This document shows positions 1 to 9,531 of a DNA stretch of 64,000 bases, in pieces (within the stretch, counting starts at the first letter, position 1; each line of letters starts with the position of its first letter). Source of the stretch: Adiantum capillus-veneris (taxonomy: Eukaryota > Streptophyta > Polypodiopsida > Polypodiales > Pteridaceae); contig CM043955.1 of assembly GCA_014529385.2 (NCBI GenBank), positions 152,010,140 to 152,074,139 on the forward strand, read 5' to 3'. Both the position numbers and the translations under genes were made by a program. The notes under the pieces are model-generated. The model saw nothing but the letters and a program-made list of their open reading frames with translations. It did no database searches and was not told the DNA's origin.

Positions 1-2729
1 AAGACATTTTCTAACAGGTTATGATTACCAAAAAGTATATCAAAACACTCGCAAAAGATAGATTTTGGTGAGAACCACTCAAGGAGTTCGTTCTAGAATA
101 AATAGTATACATAAATATGATTTGCCGCCGAATATTTTCTAGAAATACACTTCCTCCCACAAGGGCCAAAAATTACCCACATGTTAAATAAGTTACATGT
201 CAAGGAGGTGTCTGATTGGAGTGTTTCTTCCTCCACCTCTAGTGAAGATATGAGACTTGCTTGTAGTGACATTCGAAGAAGACCTAGGTGTTAGGAAAGA
301 TGTAAAAGATCTATTGGGAGTGGTTCATAAGTTAGGTCTTTTAAGTGATGGAGAATCCTCATCCTTCCATGCAAGGTTTGAGTAATCCAGTGGTATTTTT
401 AACACCCTTGTAGTTGGCATAGGTAGTGAGATAAGTACGAGGTTCATCAAATTTGAGTTCGCTAAGAATGCCAAGCATCAGGCTTTGAAAAGTATTGAGG
501 GAAACCTATGCTAATACTAAGGTTTTAGCTCGTCCACCCAACTAGGAGTAGATAAGGGATAAATGGAAGTGAACATATTTTTCTGGAAAAAGATGTTCCA
601 AATGATTGAGAATGTACCAAATAGCATGGTCCAACCACATAATGCTAGAATCACATGACTCTTTTGGGTCAAGGAATTTGCACGCACATTTTAAGTAACA
701 TTGAAAGACATTCCAAAGGGATTTGGTGTAGAAGGCAGGATTGCTCTTGGAAAACTCTATATTTCCTTTCGTACAAATATATAGGCCTCGGGGGATTCAC
801 TCTATATACAAAACAAGACACAACCTGCGAGCGGACAACTATGATAAAACCCCTATATACTACTCATATTATGGAATATGACTCCCCTTTCTACACCTAT
901 ACGACAATCAATGAAGAAAACTATCATACCCCTATCTTGCATATAAAATTTAGGTCTCACATGATCTAACTGAGTAAAACTAGCCAACGAGTGTGTAGCA
1001 TCGTGACTGGCAACATACTAAGGAACCACTTCTCTTTATAACTAGATGTACCCTCAATGTGTCTTAGTTTTACTTTCAAAATATGTGCTTGATCAGCCTG
1101 CACTTTGGCTAGTCGTTCAATTTTGACACATCCAAAGCTAGTGTAAATCAACCCTTGACCTACTCCAAATCAGTCCTTCTCCATAATCATCTTGATGAAA
1201 TATTTGATGTGTGACCTGATAAACAACTTCCCCAAAATTCATCCGAGTTCCATTGCACACCGATGACCAATAGTTACAAGTAATCAACATTTAAATTAGG
1301 CCACTATCCCTTTTGGTCCAAGTGTTTAAACCCATATTTATCCCATAGGTTTCTGTTTTTTATGTGTTTATGTAGCTTTGTTTAGAGGATCCTCCCGAGA
1401 TTTGTATGTATGCCAATCAATGTACTAGGTAAATTATGATCTTGAATGTTTTAGTACCTGATAAAGACACCAATGGTGGGTGCCAAACAATGACCAATTT
1501 TATAACGTTTCTACAGAGTCTTCCCTTGCAATCCCTCCGACAAATTATACGCCACACATGTTATTTCGTTTATAATAGACAAAGTACAGGACCGAATCAA
1601 AATGAAACAACGAGTTGGTATAGCCGTTCCTAGATAACCAAAGCCAAAAAAGCATTATATACCTTTGATAAACATATGCCAAAAATGTAGCTTATATGCC
1701 CAAAAAAAACTATTGCTTCAACCAGAGATATTAGCTATCCCATCATCACACATAATTGATCTCAAGTATTAGGCTCATTGTATCAGTAAAAACCAAGCCC
1801 AAAGGAGCCTTATTTTGCTCAATCAATTTCAAGGCATACCATTTATCAAACCGAATAAAATATCTGAGCAAAAAATCCATGCATACTCAATGCCTTTCTT
1901 TTCAAAAAAACCATGCAATAGACCGTCCTACATCAACATAAATTCTAATGATAGAAAACCAACCAAAAAAGGATGCATCAATAGTTTAGACAATAGGATG
2001 TAGCAACCCTCTCTATTTTAAAAAAAAACCTTCGGAGTATGTGCTGAGTACGATAGACTCTATCAGTAAGCCAAAAAACTAAGTGTAAGTTGCAAAAAAA
2101 CCCAACCACATAAAGCATCGACAACATCAATAGTTTAGATAGTAGGATGCATTAACCCTACCTCTTCTTTTTTTTAACAACAATTTAGAGTAAGTGTTGT
2201 GTGTGATAGCCTCTATCAATAAACCTCTCTCTTTTTAAAAAAAAACAACAAATTAGAGTAAGTGTTGAGTGCGGCAGCCTTTATCAATAAGCCAAAAAAC
2301 CAAGTGTAAGTTGCAAAAATACCCAACCAGAGAAAGCACCGACTTGAGATGCAATATCATGCTCGATCAACTCCATTACTCCACAGTTAGAGGAAATGCT
2401 CTCACTTTTCTCTTTCACATACACACACCATGCAATCAAGGCTAAGTGTGGGGCCAAAGCGACCCTCACCTCTTTTCATAGTAGAACCACAAAGATTCAG
2501 GTGTATTGTATTGCAAAGAGTGGCAAATCCCATGCGATCTGTATACTCATCACGTCCAAGTTGGGCAGGTAATTACACAATCCAGCCGCCATGGTTAGAC
2601 AGAGAGAAGGATAGGGTAGGATTTCATACATTAGCATAGCAGGGCTTCGTGCATGTGACATCAGGAGGTAAGCGGTAGGGGGGGAGAGAAGGGCTATAGT
2701 AAGAATTGTTATGTCTGGGGGTTATAAAC
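1..2729. other. Unassigned AT-rich DNA left of the retrotransposon nest
   Basis: No open reading frame here shows a recognisable domain; the longest is about 100 codons (655-969) and has no family signature. Base composition is AT-rich and there are short A and T runs. The only structure I can support is the tandem duplication listed separately at 1973-2343. The right edge is the 5-bp target duplication TAAAC (2725-2729) next to the E4 LTR. This may be old decayed transposon DNA, but I see no motif that proves it. Confidence 0.5.
1973..2343. repeat. Diverged short tandem duplication
   Basis: Two copies of a 150-220 bp block lie head to tail. Both start with a conserved ATCAATAGTTTAGA (about 1976 and 2125) and both end with a stretch reading AAGTGTAAGTTGCAAAAA followed by CCCAACCA (about 2080 and 2305). 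The second copy is longer because a sub-block with AGAGTAAGTGTTG occurs twice in it. Origin unknown. Confidence 0.6.
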
Positions 2730-2852
2730 TGTAAGGACATGGGTCCTACGGGTAAGGCCATCAGCAGGGTCGGACAGTGTGTATGCTAGGGGGAGGCTAT
2801 AAGATAGCACGGTTGGCTGGAGACTAGAACACGCATTACCACCACCCTTTCA
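2730..2852 (+). repeat. E4 5' LTR (123 bp)
   Basis: Same length and ends (TG...CA) as the copy at 49078-49200, with about 12 differences. The TAAAC target duplication lies immediately to its left. It is unusually short for a Ty3/gypsy LTR. Confidence 0.85.
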
Positions 2853-3553
2853 CGCGTATCCGAGCTATTTTTGGGAGGAGGGGAAAATCAGGTTGCATGT
2901 GCATGCGACGTGCTGCTTCTCTCACACATTTCGCAGACAGCAACGTCTCCGTTGTGTAGTAAAAAGAAGACAGGCACAATTTCCTGTGCACAGCTCACCC
3001 TCCATGAAGGCGAGCAACCAAGGCAAACTCTACCGACAAATCAACGGCACCGAGGCTCCGAAGGCTTCCGTTGGCACCGTTGGATGCATGCGTAGGAAGG
3101 CCCGCTTAATCCTGGCATGAAGAAGGAGGGTTGAACCCACCCCATAAGGGTAAGTGGCCAACACTTTACCATCAAGCTATTGAACCTTGTTGTATATAAC
3201 AAGGAAAGATAGCATACTTGTGTTGGAAGGAAAGGAAAAGCTTCAAACTTCAAGGAAGTAGTTTCACCCTTTCTTTTCACTTCTTAGAGGAAGGCAAATT
3301 TTCCTCAAAAAATTCTTGTTTCCTCAAGGAGGTAGCTTCAAAGTAAGCAAAACCTTCACAAAATAGACGAGTTTTTGTGAAGAGGCAACAAAGGTGTTCT
3401 TACGTTGAACGACGTGTAAAGTGCCACAATTCTCGCAAGGTGAGGTTCGCATGCAACGCAAATCACGGAGCATACAAAACACAAAGACTTCAATTTCACA
3501 AGGTACAAGTTGACTTTTTTCTCTCTTTATATTAGGGTGTGTTTATCATGTCT
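2853..3553 (+). other. E4 leader, interrupted by E1
   Basis: This is DNA between the E4 5' LTR and the E1 insertion point. The usual initiator-Met primer site TGGTATCAGAGC is not present after the LTR, and I see no other convincing primer site. No coding sequence is recognisable. A tRNA-like, possibly SINE-derived stretch is listed separately. The E4 reading frames resume only after the E1 chain ends at 44282. Confidence 0.55.
3105..3195 (-). other. tRNA-like stretch, possible SINE head
   Basis: On the minus strand this reads TAGCTTGATGGTAAAGTG, resembling a pol III A box, then about 35 bp later GGGTTCAACCC, resembling a B box. That spacing is typical of tRNA-derived SINE heads. No acceptor-stem pairing or CCA end was found, so it is not a functional tRNA. 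No poly-A or target duplication was identified, so the SINE call is tentative. Confidence 0.35.
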
Positions 3554-5085
3554 TGTCATAAAATCTAATATCTAATATCTAACCAACCCAAATGATTTTC
3601 TCATATTAAATTGATCACTTAATGTGGGAGAATAAACGGGAACAAGTGTTACGATATAGACATGTGCTTATAGATCTATCTCAACACGGGGCCAATGGTA
3701 AAGGGGCCCAAACGAGAGATGGTCTATCAAAGAGCAAGGCTAAAAAATGGATCATAAGACCTTAGGGTTAGCTTCATTGAAGACCTCCAATAATGTGTGT
3801 AAAAGGCCTTTGACCTTAGGTAAGCTAGGGCTGAGCTTGAGGCGCGGAAACCCGACCCAGCTCGAGGTGCTTGTCCTGCTTGTCATGCTTGATGACTAAG
3901 GTGCTTGAGGTGCTTGATGATTGAGATGCTTGAGGTGCTTAATTATTGAGATGCTTGAGGTGCTTGACATGCTTGAGATGCTAGGGTTGCACTTGAGGTG
4001 AGAACCCACCCCAAGCTTAAAGTGCTTATGAGCCAAGCTTGTGGTGGGAATTGGGCCTATGCATGAGGGGCAGAGGTGTCAAAAAGTCAAAGATTCAATC
4101 CCTACAAGGAGGGGGCGAGCCCTACATGAGGGGGGATGAGAGAGAACACCCACACACTCACACAAGGCATGCATGGTACAAAGAAAGCAAAAGGGACACT
4201 TGTCAAGTTCCTCCTCATGTTGCCCTCATGGTGTGCCTGAAGCCTATTGGTTGGCCACCCAAGGGGTCCAATAATAATTTAGGAGATTTAATTAATTGAT
4301 TTAGCATTTATCTAGCCCTCTCTCTCAAAGGTGAAAGGGGGACACTTGTCTCAAGGCTACCCTTGCTGCTTGTGATTGGCTAGGCTTAGAGGGGTCCGAT
4401 GAGCTTCAAGAATGAGCTACAAGGGGGGGTCGACCCAAGCAAGCTAGGGGGTTTCTTAGGGGATATACTCACCCACACACACTCACAAACACTCTCATTG
4501 TGTGCTATGCAAAGTGCAAGAGCTCCCTCTCCTTCTCCAAGCAAGTAGAGGTTGAGAGCCTACACCAACACTCTTGGATATGGAGTGCAAATCCAACCAA
4601 GAGCCATGCTTCAATGCTTAAGATTTCCATCTCCTTCTTCTTCATTACTATGCTATTATGTATGCTAGCAACAAGAGTTATGATAAGTGAGGAACTAATT
4701 CTTTCTCCTACGAAATGTTTCTTCTTCCTCTTTCCTACCCTCATTCCCTGCTAGCTCTCTCCACCTTCAAAGGTGTTTGAGGTCTTGGGATAGTTAAAGC
4801 TTTCTTCAAGTTTATGTTATGTTTGTGATGCATGAAGCTTTCCATCTTCATTGCATCACCTAGGTCACAAGGAACACAAAGATTGTATTGTAACAAGTCT
4901 CTCTTAATGGGAGAAATCATAATACAAATGCCTATTGGTGGGGGGACCGGCTCCACATAAATCCGGTCCTCAACTGTTGTAATGTTCTCTAAATTCTCTC
5001 TCTTGCAAAAGTATTTTTCATGCCAAGTTAACTAATTGCTATGATTATGTTGCTATCTCCAATTATGTTCACCCGCTATGCTCAC
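3554..5085 (+). repeat. E1 LTR1, first part (split by E2)
   Basis: It starts TGTCATAAAATC and matches LTR2 at 30343 base for base over long stretches. It stops at CTCAC (5081-5085), which is also the E2 target duplication. The short ORFs inside (for example 4500-4754) recur in LTR2 and are not genes. Confidence 0.85.
3826..3995 (+). repeat. LTR minisatellite with GAGGTGCTTGA core
   Basis: About eight imperfect copies of a 10-20 bp unit with core GAGRTGCTTGA, with variants such as GTCCTGCTTGTCATGCTTGA, lie within the LTR. The matching block in LTR2 lies near 30622-30775 with small copy changes. Confidence 0.7.
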
Positions 5086-5704
5086 TGTTTTAGGGAAAAA
5101 CTACTCCCCTGTTCATGCTCACAAGCACGACACAAACAATATACTTATCATCCGATGACACGACTAACCTGTAGGTGCACGTAGGCAATCTCGTTAGCTT
5201 GTCAGGATGAGACCAATCTACACATACACACTTTTATGATGCATCAATCACTAACCCTGGTAGAATGCAACCCACTCTATCCCTAAACGCTCACAACACC
5301 GTTTACACTTCCAATGAACTCGGAATCGCATCAAACTTACTAGGCACCATCCTCTCACTAGGATATACTTACCTATAAGTCTAATCTCACCAGGTTTGAA
5401 CCCTAGTTATCTCGAATACAGTCGCGATAGACTAACAGTTCATAATCCAAAAGTGGGCGAAACTTTAGTTTATGAGTATCTATGCGTAGCTTATCCCTTT
5501 CTCATTCCATAAAGCACTTGATTGTTGAAAACAGATACTATTTGTGCTACTTACAAGCAAAACAAGCTCGAGGAAGGATCGATCACGAACAGCTCGAAAA
5601 TGTGAATGCGTGGCGTGGGCGCGTAGCTCTCGGAGAGACTACCGCGATGGTGTAGTCACGTCGTGAATCCGGTGAGGGAGAAGCGCGTAGAGAAGAGGAT
5701 AAGA

Positions 5705-5795
<91 letters not shown>

Positions 5796-6075
5796 ACTCG
5801 TAAGACACAGGATTAATGTTCAAAAATAATGTTTTTTTAAAAATGGTTCTAAGGTGACTTTTATACTTTAGTCACCTTAGCTCAAAAATGTACATGGGGT
5901 TCTCTTACTCATTATTACAAAGTGGGAACAAATCTGAGTCCTGACTAATTGATTAATCTTTACATAACCCAAACGAATGGATCAAAATGATTAGACGTCT
6001 TTTACATAAAATGGGAATTTGATATGCTTTACAAGATGGGCTCATTACAACAGTTGCACAAAAGGGGCTCCAACA
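5086..6075 (-). repeat. E2 3' LTR (element orientation)
   Basis: 990 bp, matching 23766-24752. It contains an 86-bp CT tract and a half copy of the E2 palindrome (TCGCGATAGACT at 5422-5433). Confidence 0.9.
5707..5792. repeat. (CT)43 tract inside E2 LTR
   Basis: An uninterrupted CT dinucleotide run of 86 bp. The sister LTR has the same tract at 24384-24470, so it was part of the LTR when E2 inserted. Confidence 0.95.
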
Positions 6076-6092
6076 CTCCCCCCTTCCTAATT
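6076..6092 (-). other. E2 polypurine tract
   Basis: On the minus strand the bases next to the 3' LTR read AATTAGGAAGGGGGGAG, a purine-rich plus-strand primer directly abutting the LTR start TGTTGGAGC. Confidence 0.75.
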
Positions 6093-6123
6093 TATGTCTA
6101 CCACGACATGATCGTCTTTGTCT

Positions 6124-6510
6124 TCAGTGTCGTTGTCGTCCTTCTCTATTGATTTGATGTAGAAACGCATCATATCGCATAGACTCGCTTGCCATTAATG
6201 GGCCAAAAATTTTGGACTTGTACATGAAGAAGCCTGTATAAAATGCTTCTTCGAAGGTTTGGAGATGGTAGCTTGGCAGAAACATTAGACGTCTGAAATA
6301 GGCATACAATATTGGCTCTGTAGGTGGCCCACTTAGATCGTATGACAGCTCTGAGATGCTTCTTTCGGTATTCATATACTCTAAAGTCCAGCTTTCTGAG
6401 AAGACTATGAGACATGCCAAAAAGGTTCGAGCTATTTTACATAGCATCTTGCAGGATAGGTCGGGAGAGCCTCCGAATTCTGCAATGGCGCCCTGAAGGG
6501 TTTTCACCAT
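6124..6510 (-). pseudogene. E2 accessory ORF, C-terminal piece
   Basis: This 128-codon piece is probably the end of the accessory reading frame that starts near 9531. It overlaps the preceding piece (6437-7006) in another frame, so a frameshift lies near 6500-6540. It is rich in aromatic residues and is not a coiled coil, unlike the parts before it. No known domain recognised. It ends just before the polypurine tract. Confidence 0.5.
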
Positions 6511-7006
6511 GTAAGAACCGAATATTCTCTCTCCCTCTGCAGGCCCCTGTCAATACTGGATAATTTAGCCATGTCGGATTTCTGCTTTGTAGTGCTTTAT
6601 GTTGGCTGTAGGTGTATGTTCGGGGAGTTGGGCAAAAAGTTCTGTCATTCCTCAGCTCAGGCGGTGCGTTGACTAAATGGATCAGGTTATTAGGATGATC
6701 CAAGATCCATTGACGCCTCCACTTTGGCTGGCTGTCTACTATTATGTTTTGCTGTTCTCGATCCTGTAATTCGCCTTCAAACACTAGCACTTGTTCTTAT
6801 TTTGCGAGCTGTCGTTGATGTGTTAGAGTTTCGTATTTCAGCAGAGCATAGGGTAACATAGAGGCATTCCATTCCTCCCGTAGCTCTGCTGCTGTTTTGC
6901 CTGATCTGGAGAGCCCTTGTAGCATCTCCTTTTCTAGTTGCATTGCCTTGTACCATATCATCTCTGATTGTTTTTCCATTTGCTCAGCCAGCCTCTGCTC
7001 TTCCAA
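6437..7006 (-). pseudogene. E2 accessory ORF, fourth piece
   Basis: Two open stretches in one frame (6797-7006 and 6437-6790) are separated by a single stop at 6797-6799. The first is Gln/Glu/Lys-rich and looks helical; the second is rich in Arg, Pro and Asn. The frame differs from 7150-9531, so at least one frameshift lies between 7006 and 7150. No family recognised. Confidence 0.45.
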
Positions 7007-7149
7007 TCTCGTGACTGAATCTTCGTCTATTTCTTAGTCTTTGGAGCCAGTTTGATCAGTCTGTGTATCTTGGGCCTCCTGATCATCTGATTCTTCCTTG
7101 TAGTCATCTTGACCCCCATATACTTCGGCGAGTCCAGCCAAATCTGTGG

Positions 7150-7842
7150 CTACTTGCTCCAGGTGCACTCGTACCTGTCCTTGGTGTTGCTTGCAGTTTG
7201 AAGAGTTGCGATTTGCGCAGCCATTGTTCTACTATTGATTTGAAGAGCTTGAAATTCCATCTCTTTTTGAGCTGCAGACTCCTCTAACTGTTTTAACCTG
7301 ATTTGCAAGTTTTCATTTTCTTCCCTGAGTGATTTGGAAACAGTGTTTTCCATTTCACTGTCAGGAGTTGGTCCTTGTTGTTGTTCACTTTGTAAGTCTA
7401 AAATTTGCCTTTGTAGTCGATCCTCTGCTCTAAGTGCACTTTCGGCTATCATTAAGCGCTGCTTTCTTTCCAATTCCAGCTCCCTCTTCAGTGCAGCCAC
7501 TTCTTCTTGTGGGTGGACTACCGGTGTTGTTGGTAGCGACGTTTTTTGTTTCTTAGCTCGCTCGATTTCCCTTGCTTGTATATCTGTTACTGCCCTCAAA
7601 TCTTTGACTTCAATTTGTAAGTCATCGATGACGACTTGCAAACTTTTGACTGTCTCCAGCGCATCTTGCTTTTCTTTTTCCAACTTATGGATGTGTTCAT
7701 CTCTGTCACTGACATCTTCAAGGAATACGTTGATCGTATCTTCACAAATGGCATTGAAATCTTCAAACTCCTGTAAATTGTCTTTGAGGAGATTTACCGT
7801 GCTTTTGAGCCCCAAGATCTCAGCATCTCTGATGCTGATCAA
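7150..7842 (-). pseudogene. E2 accessory ORF, long coiled-coil piece
   Basis: 230 codons with regular heptad-like spacing of Leu, Val and Ile among Glu, Lys, Asp and Gln for most of the length, which predicts a long parallel coiled coil. It is in the same frame as the pieces at 7924-8706, 8761-8961 and 9013-9531; only stop codons (TAA at 7867-7869, TAG at 7924-7926) separate it from the one before. Such a domain suggests self-association or a structural role. Myosin-like or filament-like similarity would be expected from composition alone and should not be taken as homology. Confidence 0.55.
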
Positions 7843-7923
7843 TTTTAGAGTATCATCTCTTTGCTCTTATAGTCTCATAACTTCTTGATGGGTTTTTTCT
7901 AACTTCGTTTTGTTGGACCTGTT

Positions 7924-8706
7924 CTAATCAACTAGCCATTGACTGTGCAGTCTTGTTCGGTTTAGTATTGTCTCCATTGACTGCAAATCTTCATCTATAG
8001 TAGCTTCTAGCTCAATTTCTTGAGAGGAGGAAGCTTTATCTTTTGTCTGATCCACCTCCTTTTGCTTGCCTTTATCAATTTGTGATATGGTTCCAGTGTT
8101 TGGGTGACCATCTGTTCTTTCTTCTTCTTCTTCTTCACTCGGTGGTGTATGAACTCTCTCATCATGGTGTGAGCTTTCCGAATACGAAGGAGAGTCAGCA
8201 GGTGGGGTAGATTGCCTCTCACTTGTCTCTGGCCTTGGAGATGGTGGTGGTGTTTCCTGATCTCGTGAAGTTGGACTCAACTGATCCCTCAAAGTTTGGA
8301 GATCCTCCTCTTCTAGTAGCAACTCTGGTTCGTCCCTAGCATTTCTTTCTTGGATGTACCTCTCGAACCAGTCCAACTCAAAAGCTGGGTTGTTTTTATT
8401 CTTCGTTCTCAGTGTGTAAGTGCTACTAGAAGGTTTCCAAGTGGCGCCTACATCGCCTCGTAGAGATCTCTCTAGAGCAAATCCTTCTAGCATCCTTTCC
8501 ATTTTTGCTATCTTCTGCAACCTGGTGTTGTTTTCCATTTTCGCTTTCCGCTTCTTTAGTCGGACATCTTCCTCTTCAGTTCTTCTTTCTTCTTCCATCT
8601 TTTCTTGTGTACTTCTTGTCACTCTTTCCAGCCTGCGTCCTTCAATGGTGTTAATAGAGGCCGGTACTTTCCTTTGTGATCTGTCTTCGATATTTTCTCT
8701 TAACAC
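7924..8706 (-). pseudogene. E2 accessory ORF, charged helical and Ser/Pro/Glu-rich piece
   Basis: The first 80 residues are Arg/Glu/Lys-rich and likely helical. A middle stretch of aromatic and charged residues follows, then a low-complexity acidic Ser/Pro/Thr/Glu region with a run of Glu residues. The opening codon shown is GTG, and the frame reads straight through from the upstream piece apart from one TAA at 8761-8763, so this is an internal part of a longer protein, not a separate gene. No catalytic motif seen. Confidence 0.5.
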
Positions 8707-8760
8707 CAGCCAGTCGTTTTGATGGGGAGCAGGTGGCAGCTGATCTGCCGCGCCTATGGC

Positions 8761-8961
8761 TTAGTATATGATTCTGGTGAGGACTTTGCCTCCTGCAATG
8801 TAATTGGGCTTGTCCTGCCTTAGCTTTGTCACTTCTTCAAACAGATATGATGCGTGATCTATATAGAACTCATGGGTCATTCCCATAGCCCATGTCAGTG
8901 TGGTTGAGATGCTCCCGTGTGGTGTAGTGTATCTTGGCGATCTTTTGTTGTAGCTCAACAA
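8761..8961 (-). pseudogene. E2 accessory ORF, second piece
   Basis: 66 codons in the same frame as 9013-9531. The 17 codons between them are open once the TAA at 9013-9015 is passed, so this is the continuation of that domain. It ends in TAA at 8761-8763. Together the two pieces form a globular-looking domain of about 250 residues. Confidence 0.5.
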
Positions 8962-9012
8962 ACATTGACTGTAGATCTGTGTCAGTTCTCTTACTTCCGG
9001 GTTTGCTATGAG

Positions 9013-9531
9013 TTAGAAAGAAGGTAGTTTGGACTTTTGCAAGTAGACTGTGAGGTTTTTCCTTCTTTCTCTCATGTTGGCTCCTTGATTAGACAATTTC
9101 AATGCCTCCTTGATGATTTCTTTGGTGATCTGGATCTCCATCACTTCATTATCCATGCCTGCCACTCTGCAAGTTCCATCTTCTTCGATAGTCTCAATCA
9201 GGTGTTGTACCCTCTTGAAATCTATCCCTACTGGTGGTAGTGATACAAAGTTCCACAAGCCAACATTTTTGATCAATGACCTTTGCAGTGATCTTTTCAA
9301 GTAATTTTCTGCCTCCTTGGGGATCATCACTGTATCCACTAAGTTTCTTTTGTCATCCACATATGAATCTTGATAGATTTGAAAGGTTTCTACCTGTTGC
9401 ACATCTGCAGGTATCCAGGTGGCCGCTGGCTTTAGTGAATTGGGTAGAAGTGCATATGGTATTGCACCTTCCGTTGCCAGGTTCTTGCCTTTTCTTTTCC
9501 CCGGAGAAGCATCCATGGATCCTGTATTCAC
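9013..9531 (-). pseudogene. E2 accessory ORF, N-terminal globular domain
   Basis: 172 codons opening with ATG at 9531, followed by a basic patch (residues about 10-17). The body alternates hydrophobic and charged residues like a folded domain and ends at TAA 9013-9015. Its layout (aromatic-rich segment, then a helix-turn region ending with an ITKEIIKEALKL helix) recalls the plant-mobile-domain and Transposase_32-like ORFs carried by some large plant Ty3 elements. That is a resemblance by eye only. It is the likely start of an accessory protein of about 1,100 residues running down to 6124. Confidence 0.45.

Noticed and set aside
2050-2065. CGATAGACTCTATC resembling half of the E2 palindrome
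   Set aside because: Only a short partial match, outside E2 and part of a different tandem duplication.
4500-4754. 84-codon ORF that recurs almost unchanged at 31309-31563
   Set aside because: Both copies lie inside E1 LTRs; the conservation is that of the LTR, and the peptide has no domain or coding signature.
7334-7888. 184-codon plus-strand ORF rich in Ser, Leu and Cys
   Set aside because: Antisense shadow of the coiled-coil ORF at 7150-7842; its composition is the mirror of Glu/Lys codons.
6124-9531. E2 accessory ORF as an envelope gene
   Set aside because: No signal peptide, transmembrane segment or fusion-like stretch seen; it is mainly charged and coiled-coil.
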